NCBI GenBank assembly: GCA_031553415.1 | Contig: JAVBLO010000032.1 | Location: 1 to 64,000 of the forward strand | DNA from: JAIRVZ01 sp031553415 | Lineage (GTDB): Bacteria > Bacteroidota > Bacteroidia > Bacteroidales > Azobacteroidaceae | DNA: 64,000 bases | Direction of reading: 5' to 3' | Part shown: positions 24,589 through 32,725 of the stretch, in pieces | Position numbering within the stretch: position 1 is the first letter of the stretch | How the letters are laid out: every line of letters starts with the position of its first letter | Position numbers and translations under genes: made by a program | Notes under the pieces: generated by a model | What the model saw: the letters and a program-made list of their open reading frames with translations, nothing else | What the model was told of the DNA's origin: nothing | The model's database searches: none

Positions 24589-25861
24589 CTTTTTTATCCG
24601 GATTATTATTCAAATTTTGTTTTAATACAAGCCGTGGAGCAGTATTGTTATTATTGCCACTATTTTCACTGGGTTGATTGTGTTGCCTTTTATCATCCCT
24701 CCGGTTATTATTGTTATTATTGTTGGGATTATTACCATTGGATTGGTTTTCGCCATTTTTCTGATTAGGATTACCTTTATTTTTCTTTTTCTTTTTCGGA
24801 TTATCAAACCGGGTAACGCTTTCTCCCAGAATATCCTGGTATTCTTTAGGAGCGGCCTTTTTTTCGTTTTCTTCCGGATTTAAGAATTGAGGCTTTTCTC
24901 CCCGTTTATTCATATTGATAACTTCAAAAGCTCTTTCTGACGAAATTACAGTCAAATTAGCGATGAAATTTTTATCGGTCGAATAATACATCTGATTTTT
25001 GAAAACATCGGTTTTGAAGTGGTAAAAAGTCGAATCTTTTGTTTCAAGTTGAATTTCACGTGATGGAAATTTCTTTTGTGCTTCGACATAAGTGTCCACT
25101 TCATAATTCAAACAACATTTCAATTTGGCGCATTGTCCGGCTAATTTTTGAGGATTCAAAGAAATATCCTGGAAACGGGCAGCTCCGGTTGATACGGAAA
25201 CAAAATTAGTCATCCATCCGGAACAACAGAGTTCGCGTCCGCAAGGGCCTATACCACCGATTCTCCCGGCTTCCTGGCGTGCACCGATTTGTTTCATTTC
25301 GATACGTACCTTGAATGTTTCTGCCAACACTTTTATCAGTTGGCGGAAATCAACCCTGTCGTCTGCAATATAGTAGAAAATGGCTTTATTCCCATCTCCC
25401 TGATATTCCACATCGCCTATTTTCATTAATAAACCTAAATCTTTGGCGATTTGGCGGGAACGTATCATCGTGTCATGTTCTTTAGCCTTTGATTCTTCGT
25501 ATTTTTCCAGGTCATTCGGTTTGGCTTTCCTGTATACGCGCTTAACTTCAACATCTGTGCGCACACGGTTTTTTTTCATTTGGAGCAAAACCAATTTTCC
25601 GGTCAGGGTGATAGTGCCAATATCATGTCCGGGACTCGATTCGACAGCTACAACATCACCCTTTTCCAAGGGTAAATCATTACTGTTGAGATAATAACCT
25701 TTCCGGGTATTTTTAAATTGTACTTCTACATATTTTGTAGCTTGTTGTGCATCAGGCAAATCGCAAAGCCAATCGTAAGTATTTAATTTAGAATCCTGTT
25801 TTTTATTGCAACCTTTTGAATTCATCCGGCAGCAACCAGGAACGATATATTTGAAGTTCAT
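24581..25861 (-). CDS. ricT: RicT/YaaT-like PSP1 domain protein
   Basis: A 426-residue PSP1-C-terminal domain protein related to Bacillus RicT (YaaT), part of an iron-sulphur-containing complex acting on RNase Y-dependent mRNA processing. Cysteine motifs GPCGRELCCSG and QCAKLKCCLNY are intact, and an N-terminal CCRM segment adds further cysteines. The last 90 residues are low complexity, rich in Asn, Lys and Gln, and probably disordered. With rny at 19243-20772 in the same region, a functional link is plausible but not shown for this phylum. It leads the ricT-gldH pair. Confidence 0.88.
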   Translation of the reverse strand: MNFKYIVPGCCRMNSKGCNKKQDSKLNTYDWLCDLPDAQQATKYVEVQFKNTRKGYYLNSNDLPLEKGDVVAVESSPGHDIGTITLTGKLVLLQMKKNRVRTDVEVKRVYRKAKPNDLEKYEESKAKEHDTMIRSRQIAKDLGLLMKIGDVEYQGDGNKAIFYYIADDRVDFRQLIKVLAETFKVRIEMKQIGARQEAGRIGGIGPCGRELCCSGWMTNFVSVSTGAARFQDISLNPQKLAGQCAKLKCCLNYEVDTYVEAQKKFPSREIQLETKDSTFYHFKTDVFKNQMYYSTDKNFIANLTVISSERAFEVINMNKRGEKPQFLNPEENEKKAAPKEYQDILGESVTRFDNPKKKKKNKGNPNQKNGENQSNGNNPNNNNNNNRRDDKRQHNQPSENSGNNNNTAPRLVLKQNLNNNPDKKDA

Positions 25862-25870
25862 AATGACATA

Positions 25871-25952
25871 GAATTGAGAATTGAGAATTGAGAATTGAGA
25901 ATGAAGCGTTATTATTAATAATTCTCCATTCTCAATTTTTAATTCTCAATTG
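25871..25952. repeat. Intergenic inverted repeat of 7-nt units in the ricT leader
   Basis: The left half is GAATTGA four times in tandem plus GAATGA (25871-25904). The right half carries the complement (AATTCTC, CATTCTC, AATTTTT, AATTCTC-type units) up to 25952. It lies between the ricT promoter box and the ricT ATG. Confidence 0.85.
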
Positions 25953-25958
25953 TTTTTG

Positions 25959-25966
25959 CAAAGTTA
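25959..25966 (-). promoter_or_regulatory. Promoter -7 box for ricT-gldH
   Basis: The minus strand reads TAACTTTG, matching TAnnTTTG, immediately after the holB stop. The leader of about 90 nt would be mostly the heptamer hairpin. Confidence 0.6.
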
Positions 25967-27091
25967 TTATTTTTTCAATAAAACCGCTATTTTCATAGAT
26001 AAATCGAAGAAAACCATGCGGGGATTTACGTTTTGCTCTATATGACGTTCTCCTAATGCCAAATCGTCCATGAATGAAATGATGTTACGGTCATTGACAA
26101 AAGGAGAAAATTTGACGGAAAAGGCCGCTTCGGCTTTGTTCAAATAATTTATTTCGGGTAACTGTAAGCGATACAGGAAGTTCTCTCTTATCAGTCGTTG
26201 GGCGTACGCCAGGAACGATTTTTGTTTTTCCCGTCCTAATGAAGCAAAAAATTCGGCTTTTACTTTCATATTTTTTACATCACGGCTCCATGAATTTCTC
26301 ATGATGGTGATGAAAAGTTCCAGAAACAGTTTGTTTTCCTCACCTGCTTTTAATGTTTCCAATGCTTTGATATAGTTTCCGTTTGCCAAATGCACTATTG
26401 CTTTTAAATCTTCGTTGTCCAATGTATAAGTTTGATTTAAAGCATTTACTATATCTTCCGGTAAAATCGGAGGAATATGAATAAACTGTGAACGTGACTG
26501 GATTGTGCCGATAACCTGATCCGGATTTTCGGGAACCAGTATAAATACAGTTTTTGCTGATGGTTCTTCCAAAATCTTCAACAATTTGTTGGCACAGGAT
26601 TCATGCATTTTTTCAGGAAGCCAGATAATCATTATTTTATATTCGGCTTCATAGGTTTTCAGGTTCAATTTTTTGATGATTTCATTGCTTTCTTTGGCAT
26701 AAATTATTCCCTGTGAGTTTTCAGCACTAATAAAATCAAGCCATTGTGAAAGATTGAAATAGGTGTTTCCAGACAGAAAATTACGCCATTCCATCAAATA
26801 ATCATCGCAAATTTCTTTTTTCTTCTTGTCATTTTTAACAATAGGAAAAACGAAATGCAGGTCGGGATGTGCTAATTTATTGAATTTCACGCATGATGGA
26901 CATATTCCACAAGCATCTGTTTCCTGCTTATTGGTGCAGTTAAGATAGCGTGCATAAGCAATGGCCAAAGGTAAGGCACCCACACCTTCTCCACCCGCAA
27001 ATAGTTGGGCATGCGGTACAAATCCTTTCTGAACTGATTGGATCAACCGGTTTTTTACTTGTTGTTGGCCTATGATATCTTTAAAAAACAT
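25967..27091 (-). CDS. holB: DNA polymerase III delta' subunit
   Basis: Clamp-loader subunit that opens the beta clamp ring at replication forks. The 374-residue protein has the RFC-like N-terminus (GQQQVKNRLIQS), a degenerate nucleotide loop AGGEGVGALPLA as expected for the non-ATPase delta', and a zinc module CTNKQETDACGICPSC. Further on are LLKILEEPSAKTVFIL and QSRSQ, the conserved sensor region. It ends three bases from the metF start side, and is followed by the ricT promoter. Confidence 0.9.
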   Translation of the reverse strand: MFFKDIIGQQQVKNRLIQSVQKGFVPHAQLFAGGEGVGALPLAIAYARYLNCTNKQETDACGICPSCVKFNKLAHPDLHFVFPIVKNDKKKKEICDDYLMEWRNFLSGNTYFNLSQWLDFISAENSQGIIYAKESNEIIKKLNLKTYEAEYKIMIIWLPEKMHESCANKLLKILEEPSAKTVFILVPENPDQVIGTIQSRSQFIHIPPILPEDIVNALNQTYTLDNEDLKAIVHLANGNYIKALETLKAGEENKLFLELFITIMRNSWSRDVKNMKVKAEFFASLGREKQKSFLAYAQRLIRENFLYRLQLPEINYLNKAEAAFSVKFSPFVNDRNIISFMDDLALGERHIEQNVNPRMVFFDLSMKIAVLLKK

Positions 27092-27094
27092 TTT

Positions 27095-28048
27095 TTAATA
27101 TACAGCTTTAGCCACTTGCCTTACACTATCTGTCGCCATTAAAGTATAAAAATGAAGGCTTGGAACACCTTTAGCAATCAATTCTTTACATTGGCCAATA
27201 CACCATTCTACTCCAACTGCTTTAGCTTCTTCATCAGTTTTGCATTTGCGCAATTCAATTGCAAAAGCTTCGGGAATATCTGAACGGAAAATTTTGGGTA
27301 AAACAGTGAGTTGATTTATAAACACTACCGGTTTAATTCCCGGAATAATGGGTATGGTAATGCCTTCTTTTCGACAACGATCTACAAATTCGAAATATTT
27401 GGAATTGTCGAAAAACATCTGTGTTACAGCATAATCAGCTCCCAGTTCTATTTTTTGCTTTAAATAAGCAATATCAGATTCTATGTTAGGTGCTTCTTCG
27501 TGCTTTTCAGGATAACAAGCGACTCCATAAGAAAAAGGAGTATCCGGTTTTTCAAAGATTGAATCATCAATTGAAGTTCCTTGGTTAAACAGATTTACCT
27601 GTTGCTGTAAATCGGTGGTATGTTCGTGACTTTCAACCGGTTTGATTTGATCTGCTTCTAATTTATTGGCATCTCCACGAAGTAATAACAGTTCATGTAC
27701 ACCGAGAAAGTTCAAGTCAATCAAGGCATATTCGGTTTCTTCTTTTGTAAATCCTTTACAGATAATATGCGGTACTGCTGTTATATTGTATTTATTTTGT
27801 ATGGCTCCTGCTATAGCAACAGTTCCGGGACGTTTCCGTACATTTACTTTCTGCATCAATCCATTAGCTGCAGGTTTATATATATTTTCACTGTGGTGAG
27901 TAGTAATATTGATGTATTTAGGGTCAAAGTCCAGTAATTTATCAATGATATTGCAAACCTTATTAAAACTATTACCTTTGATTGGAGGTAATATTTCAAA
28001 AGAGAATGCAGTTTTTTGACTATTGTTTAATAAATCGATAACTTTCAT
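27095..28048 (-). CDS. metF: Methylenetetrahydrofolate reductase
   Basis: Reduces 5,10-methylene-THF to 5-methyl-THF for methionine synthesis, using FAD. The start at 28048 gives a 317-residue protein, normal for MetF. A longer frame to 28183 runs back through the promoter and the ilvE leader hairpin, so it is rejected. Motifs: FSFEILPPIKG at the N-terminus, HIICKGFTKEE, LLLRGD and ADYAVTQMFFDN. It is three bases upstream of holB, probably one transcript, and divergent from ilvE. Confidence 0.94.
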   Translation of the reverse strand: MKVIDLLNNSQKTAFSFEILPPIKGNSFNKVCNIIDKLLDFDPKYINITTHHSENIYKPAANGLMQKVNVRKRPGTVAIAGAIQNKYNITAVPHIICKGFTKEETEYALIDLNFLGVHELLLLRGDANKLEADQIKPVESHEHTTDLQQQVNLFNQGTSIDDSIFEKPDTPFSYGVACYPEKHEEAPNIESDIAYLKQKIELGADYAVTQMFFDNSKYFEFVDRCRKEGITIPIIPGIKPVVFINQLTVLPKIFRSDIPEAFAIELRKCKTDEEAKAVGVEWCIGQCKELIAKGVPSLHFYTLMATDSVRQVAKAVY

Positions 28049-28067
28049 TACAAAATAAAATTTCTTG

Positions 28068-28075
28068 CAAAGGTA
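28068..28075 (-). promoter_or_regulatory. Promoter -7 box for metF-holB
   Basis: The minus strand reads TACCTTTG, matching TAnnTTTG, 19 nt upstream of the metF ATG. Confidence 0.6.
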
Positions 28076-28098
28076 GCAAAAATCAATCATAAAAACAT

Positions 28099-28106
28099 TA
28101 ACTTTG
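28099..28106 (+). promoter_or_regulatory. Promoter -7 box for ilvE
   Basis: TAACTTTG matches TAnnTTTG. Transcription would start near 28113, so the next repeat forms nearly the entire ilvE leader. Confidence 0.6.
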
Positions 28107-28114
28107 CAGGGAAC

Positions 28115-28194
28115 AATGTGCCAATGAAATAATATGCCAATGTGCCAATTGGTTGATGTAAATTTCAATTGGCACATTGGCATATTATTTCATT
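28115..28194. repeat. Perfect 29-bp inverted repeat of 8-nt units in the ilvE leader
   Basis: Arms 28123-28151 and 28166-28194 are perfectly complementary with a 14-nt loop. Each arm is built from AATGTGCC, AATATGCC and AATGAAAT-type octamers. The hairpin ends 16 nt before the ilvE ATG. Confidence 0.92.
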
Positions 28195-28210
28195 AAATAA
28201 TTTATTTTGC

Positions 28211-29230
28211 ATGGAAAATATCGATTGGGGAAATTTATCTTTCGGTTACATGAAAACAGATTGTAATGTAAGATCTTATTTCCGTGACGGAAAATGGAGT
28301 GAACCTCAGGTTTCAACTTCTGAAATGATAGATTTGCACATGGCTGCAACCTGTTTGCATTATGGACAGGAAGCCTTTGAAGGTTTAAAAGCATTTACAG
28401 GGAAAGATGGGAAAATCCGTATTTTCCGTATGAAGGAGAATGCCTTACGGATGCAATCATCCTGCCGTGGAATCATGATGGCGGAATTACCCGTTGAAAT
28501 TTTTGAAAAATGTGTAGTTGAAGCTGTTAAAAAGAATGCCCGTTTTGTTCCTCCTTATGGAAGCGGAGCATCATTATATATCCGTCCTTTATTGATAGGA
28601 ACTTCTGCCCAGGTTGGCGTAAAGCCAGCTTCTGAATATCTGTTTTTAGTATTTGTAACGCCGGTAGGACCTTATTTCAAAGAAGGATTTAAAACAACTC
28701 CAGTCGGTATTTTCAGGGAATATGATCGTGCTGCACCCCTTGGCACCGGGACTTATAAAATCGGAGGAAACTATGCTGCAAGTCTTGTTTCCGGACATAT
28801 TGCCCATGAAATGGGATATTCTGCTGTTTTGTATCTGGATGCTAAAGAAAAGAAATACATAGATGAATGCGGCCCGGCTAACTTCTTTGGTATCAGGGAT
28901 AATACATATATTACTCCGGCTTCTACTTCTATTTTGCCATCCATTACCAACAAAAGTTTGATGCAATTGGCTAAAGACATGGGCATGAAAGTTGAACAAC
29001 GACAGGTTCCTCTAAACGAACTGGAAACTTTTGAAGAAGCGGGAATGTGTGGAACTGCTGCAGTTATAAGTCCGATTCAACGGGTGGATGATGTGAATGA
29101 GAAAAAATCATACGTTTTCTCAAAAGATGGAAACGCTGGCGAAGTTTGCACCAAATTATATAACAAACTGAAAGCTATCCAATGCGGAGATGAACCGGAT
29201 GGTTATGGTTGGGTGACTGTGGTTCAATAA
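28211..29230 (+). CDS. ilvE: Branched-chain amino acid aminotransferase
   Basis: Transfers the amino group between glutamate and the keto acids of Leu, Ile and Val, using PLP. The start at 28211 gives MENIDWGNLSFGYMKTD and 339 residues; an upstream ATG at 28169 lies inside the leader hairpin and is not favoured. The class IV aminotransferase motifs are present: LHYGQEAFEGLKAF, then GTYKIGGNYAAS with the likely PLP lysine Lys183, then ECGPANFFGI and AGMCGTAAVISPI. Single-gene transcript, convergent with htpG. Confidence 0.94.
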   Translation: MENIDWGNLSFGYMKTDCNVRSYFRDGKWSEPQVSTSEMIDLHMAATCLHYGQEAFEGLKAFTGKDGKIRIFRMKENALRMQSSCRGIMMAELPVEIFEKCVVEAVKKNARFVPPYGSGASLYIRPLLIGTSAQVGVKPASEYLFLVFVTPVGPYFKEGFKTTPVGIFREYDRAAPLGTGTYKIGGNYAASLVSGHIAHEMGYSAVLYLDAKEKKYIDECGPANFFGIRDNTYITPASTSILPSITNKSLMQLAKDMGMKVEQRQVPLNELETFEEAGMCGTAAVISPIQRVDDVNEKKSYVFSKDGNAGEVCTKLYNKLKAIQCGDEPDGYGWVTVVQ

Positions 29231-29234
29231 AAAT

Positions 29235-29342
29235 GAGGGTGTGTCAAAAGCCAGTTATTCGTTCTTGAGAGTTGAATATTTGAAATTAAACTCAGATAAG
29301 GTATCCGAAAAAATCATGTTAAAAATATTTTGACACACCCTC
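29235..29342. repeat. 108-bp element with perfect 15-bp inverted ends
   Basis: GAGGGTGTGTCAAAA at 29235-29249 is matched exactly by its complement at 29328-29342, enclosing 78 nt without an ORF. It lies between convergent ilvE and htpG. A shorter relative with the ends GAGACTGTGTCAAAA is at 43185. No target-site duplication is evident. It may also act as a bidirectional terminator. Confidence 0.75.
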
Positions 29343-29347
29343 TGTTA

Positions 29348-31201
29348 CTATATCATCTCGATATTGCGTTTCACAAAGTCACTCAAAGCTTGTCCTTTCA
29401 ATAATCCGGAAGAAAGCAAAGCCAAATCAATCATTTGTTTAACTGTGCCGGCTGAATTATCCTTGCCTTCCTGAACTTTTTTCACAGCCGGATAATCCAG
29501 ATTTACAGTAACATTATATGAAGCCGGCATATCTCCATAGAAATTGAAACCGGGTTGCATGGCTGACATTTCAGTCATACGGCGCATGAATTCATTTTGG
29601 GTGATTGTGATTGGATTAGCTTTTTCTCCCAAATGTTCAAAACCTACCACAAAATCAGTTTTTTCTATTGATGGAATTGCAGCTTTGAAAGTTTCAACAA
29701 GTGAGTTTCTTTCTTCTTCTGAAAGTGTAACTTCTTTATTGTCGGATTTTTTGATGATATTTTCGATTACATCGCTATCTACCCGGACAAAGCGGCTTTT
29801 CTCGATTTTTTGTTCTAATCTTCCGACAAGGTGGACATCCAATTGTCCATCCATCAGCAGAACATCATAGCCTTTTTCTTCGGCGGCAACAATGAATGAA
29901 TGTTGTTCCTCCTTATTGCTGGTGTATAAATAAACCAGGTTGCCGTCTTTGTCGGTTTGGCTACCCTCAATCAACATTTTATATTCGTCGAATGTGAAAT
30001 ATTTTTTCTGTATATTTCTTAGTAGAGCGAATTTATTAGCACGTTCATAGAATTTTTCATCAGTCAGCATGCCATATTCGACAAATAAACTCAGGCTATC
30101 CCATTTTTCTTCAAATTGGTTGCGCTCATTTTTGAAGAGTTCTTCTAATTTATCTGCCACTTTTTTGGTGATATGGCTTGAAATTTTCTTTACATTGCTG
30201 TCACTTTGCAGATAAGAACGTGATACGTTCAACGGAATATCCGGCGAATCGATAACACCATGAAGTAATGTCAGGAACTCGGGGACAATGCCTTCTACTG
30301 AGTCGGTTACATAAACCTGATTGCAATACAATTGAATTTTATTGCGTTGCAACTCAATGTTATTTTTGATTTTCGGGAAGTAGAGGATACCTGTCAGGTT
30401 GAAAGGATAATCTACATTGAGGTGAATCCAGAACAAGGGTTCTTCACTGAAAGGATATAATTCCTGATAGAATTTTTTATAATCTTCATCTGTCAGTTCA
30501 GATGGTTTTCTGGTCCATAAAGGGCTGGTTTCGTTGATGATATTATCTTCATCTAATTCAACGCTTTTCCCGTCTTTCCATTCTGTTTTTTTGCCGAAAG
30601 CAATCGGTACAGGCAAAAAACGGCAATATTTTTTCAATAGGCCTTCAATACGGCTTTTTTCGAGGAATTCCTGGTTGTCATCATCAATGTAAAGGATAAT
30701 TTCGGTTCCTCGATCATCTTTCTTTGTTTCTTCCAAAGTATATTCAGGCGAACCGTCGCAACTCCATTTCATGGCAACAGCATCAGGTTGGAAAGATTTA
30801 GTGATGATTTCTACTTTCTTGGAAACCATAAAAGAAGAATAAAATCCTAAACCAAAATGTCCGATAATGGAATTGGCATCTTTTTTATATTTATCCAGGA
30901 AATCGTTGGCGCTTGAAAACGCAATCTGGTTGATATATTTTTCGATTTCTCCGGCTGTCATTCCGACACCCCTGTCAGAGATGGTGATTGTCTTTTTGTC
31001 GAGTTTAACCTGAACTGCCAAATTACCCAATTCACCTTTGAATTCACCAACTGATGCGTATGTTTTCAGCTTTTGTGTAGCGTCAACGGCATTAGAAACT
31101 AATTCACGAAGGAATATTTCATGATCACTGTACAAGAATTTTTTGATAATGGGGAAGATATTCTCGGTCGTTACCCCAATATTTCCTTTTTGTTTGCTCA
31201 T
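29348..31201 (-). CDS. htpG: Molecular chaperone HtpG (Hsp90)
   Basis: Cytoplasmic ATP-dependent Hsp90 chaperone. The 617-residue protein starts with the GHKL ATPase domain: FLRELVSNAVDA, ISDRGVGMT, and the lid region with FGLGFYSSFMV. The middle-domain SRSYLQSDSNVKKIS segment containing the catalytic Arg follows, and the C-terminal dimerisation domain is complete. Length is normal for bacterial HtpG. No MEEVD tail, as expected. The gap upstream contains a perfect inverted repeat related to that before hisH. Confidence 0.96.
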   Translation of the reverse strand: MSKQKGNIGVTTENIFPIIKKFLYSDHEIFLRELVSNAVDATQKLKTYASVGEFKGELGNLAVQVKLDKKTITISDRGVGMTAGEIEKYINQIAFSSANDFLDKYKKDANSIIGHFGLGFYSSFMVSKKVEIITKSFQPDAVAMKWSCDGSPEYTLEETKKDDRGTEIILYIDDDNQEFLEKSRIEGLLKKYCRFLPVPIAFGKKTEWKDGKSVELDEDNIINETSPLWTRKPSELTDEDYKKFYQELYPFSEEPLFWIHLNVDYPFNLTGILYFPKIKNNIELQRNKIQLYCNQVYVTDSVEGIVPEFLTLLHGVIDSPDIPLNVSRSYLQSDSNVKKISSHITKKVADKLEELFKNERNQFEEKWDSLSLFVEYGMLTDEKFYERANKFALLRNIQKKYFTFDEYKMLIEGSQTDKDGNLVYLYTSNKEEQHSFIVAAEEKGYDVLLMDGQLDVHLVGRLEQKIEKSRFVRVDSDVIENIIKKSDNKEVTLSEEERNSLVETFKAAIPSIEKTDFVVGFEHLGEKANPITITQNEFMRRMTEMSAMQPGFNFYGDMPASYNVTVNLDYPAVKKVQEGKDNSAGTVKQMIDLALLSSGLLKGQALSDFVKRNIEMI

Positions 31202-31234
31202 AAATATATTGTTTTTTGTTAGTATTTTGTTTTT

Positions 31235-31307
31235 GACAGGATTTACAGGATTAACAGAATATATAAATTAAAAAAATAAAGCTCCTGTTAATCCTGTAAA
31301 TCCTGTC
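31235..31307. repeat. Perfect 23-bp inverted repeat built of 9-nt units (family C)
   Basis: Arms 31235-31257 and 31285-31307 are perfectly complementary, composed of GACAGGATT, TACAGGATT and AACAG units. They differ from the element at 19165-19236 at only one base over the shared arm. It lies 33 bases upstream of the htpG start. Confidence 0.9.
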
Positions 31308-31338
31308 ATCAAAATGATAAAACGACTTTAACAAAAAA

Positions 31339-31365
31339 AATGCCAGTCGTTATGTGACTGACATT
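31339..31365 (-). terminator. Terminator of the lacI-MFS-GH13 operon
   Basis: On the minus strand AATGTCAGTC pairs with GACTGGCATT (10 bp, one G-T) around a 7-nt loop, followed by a run of eight T. A second small hairpin, CCCATAAT/ATTATGGG (31370-31389), lies just before it. Confidence 0.8.
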
Positions 31366-31402
31366 TTGTCCCATAATTGAAATTATGGGCTGGGTTGTCG
31401 TA

Positions 31403-32698
31403 TCATTCGATAATTTTATATTCCCAGGGAGTTAGCTTTGTTTGGGGTGGGAGGGTACTATCTTCCATTGTAAGTTCAATAACATCCGGACTTAAATTGA
31501 AAATGGCAATGATTTTATTATCTTGTACTTCCCGCTGGAATGCAAATATTTTTTCCGGTTGATTCGTTTTAATTTCTTCCAGTTTTCCGCCCGGTTCCGG
31601 ACAAAATAGAACTTTATTTGCTTTTTTCAGTTTAATCAATGTTTGATAAAGACTTGTGAAATTATTTGAACTATTCCAGTTAATGGAATCTTTTTCAAAA
31701 AATTGCAGGCGACGGTTAAAACCGGCTTCTTGTCCGCTGTAAATCAAAGGCATGCCAGGCAAAACGAAAGTGAGCGCTGCAAATGTAGTTACAGCATCAC
31801 CCATGCGTTCAAACTCTGTTCCTTTCCATGAATTTTCGTCATGATTGGAAGTAAATTGCATGGGAATCGCATAATCAGGAAATTCAGACATTTTTGCCAA
31901 TGCTTTGCGAAGGGAATCTACATTTGCTTTTCCCTGGGCAATATCATTCATAACATGGTGTATATCCCAACTGTAATAAGCATCGAAAGCTGTTGTGTTA
32001 AGTTCGGGTTTTGCGGCTTCTGCCAGCATGAAGATATCCGGTTTTATATTTTTTAATCCGGCAACTGTACTTTCCCAAAAATCGGTGGGGACTTCGTAAG
32101 CTACATCGCAACGGAATCCGTCAATATCAGTTTCTTTTATCCAGAAAGCCATAGCTTCTTGCATCGTTTTGCGCATATCTGCGTTATTGTAGTTTAGTTT
32201 AGCTACGTCAGTCCAGTCGTAAGGAGAAACTATTTGGCCTAAACTATCCGTAACATACCAATCTTTGTGTTCGAGAGTCCAAACGGCATCATGAGAAGTA
32301 TGGTTGGCTACCCAATCCAATATTACTTTCATGCCTGAATTGTGGGCTGCATTAACAATTTGTTTGAAATTTTCCAAAGAGCCAAAGGCAGGGTTTGTTT
32401 TGGTGTAATCTTTTATTGAATAATAACTGCCTAGAGTTCCTTTACGTTTTTCTTCTCCGATAGGTTGAATGGGCATCATCCAAAGTATTTCTACCCCAAG
32501 TTCTTTCAACCGTGGGATGTGTTTTTCAAAGGCATTGAAAGTCCCTTCTTTGGTATATTGCCGGATGTTAACTTCATAAATTGTAGCATTATATACCCAA
32601 TCTGCATGATGTCTTGCTTCTTCAATTTGTTTTTGCTTTTTATTACTACAAGAAACAGCAATAACTAATATGGTGATTAATAAAAGAATTTTTTTCAT
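31403..32698 (-). CDS. GH13 alpha-amylase family lipoprotein
   Basis: A 431-residue lipoprotein (lipobox AVSC, Cys17) with a GH13 barrel that starts within 20 residues of the lipid anchor. The catalytic triad is intact: Asp198 in GFRCD, Glu227 in LAEAAK and Asp287 in SNHDE. Also seen are VILDWVANHTSHD (region I) and ADWVYNATIYEVN at the barrel start. It lacks starch-binding modules, so it probably acts on oligosaccharides at a membrane face. It is the last gene of the lacI-MFS operon, with a terminator just downstream. Confidence 0.92.
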   Translation of the reverse strand: MKKILLLITILVIAVSCSNKKQKQIEEARHHADWVYNATIYEVNIRQYTKEGTFNAFEKHIPRLKELGVEILWMMPIQPIGEEKRKGTLGSYYSIKDYTKTNPAFGSLENFKQIVNAAHNSGMKVILDWVANHTSHDAVWTLEHKDWYVTDSLGQIVSPYDWTDVAKLNYNNADMRKTMQEAMAFWIKETDIDGFRCDVAYEVPTDFWESTVAGLKNIKPDIFMLAEAAKPELNTTAFDAYYSWDIHHVMNDIAQGKANVDSLRKALAKMSEFPDYAIPMQFTSNHDENSWKGTEFERMGDAVTTFAALTFVLPGMPLIYSGQEAGFNRRLQFFEKDSINWNSSNNFTSLYQTLIKLKKANKVLFCPEPGGKLEEIKTNQPEKIFAFQREVQDNKIIAIFNLSPDVIELTMEDSTLPPQTKLTPWEYKIIE

Positions 32699-32704
32699 AT
32701 TTTC

Positions 32705-32725
32705 AACTCTTAATTCTTAACTCTT
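32705..32725. repeat. Three 7-nt units at the MFS/GH13 junction
   Basis: AACTCTT, AATTCTT, AACTCTT run through the gap and into the stop codon of the MFS gene. They match the unit type of the 3155-3244 element. No inverted partner. Confidence 0.6.

Noticed and set aside
24583..24883. Open frames opposite the 3' end of ricT
   Set aside because: They are the reverse reading of the Asn/Lys-rich low-complexity tail of RicT.
28049..28183. Longer N-terminus for MetF
   Set aside because: It would be encoded by the promoter and the inverted repeat of the divergent ilvE leader; the family start is at 28048.
29235..29342. Complete insertion sequence
   Set aside because: Only 108 bp with no transposase frame and no visible target-site duplication; at most a miniature or collapsed element.
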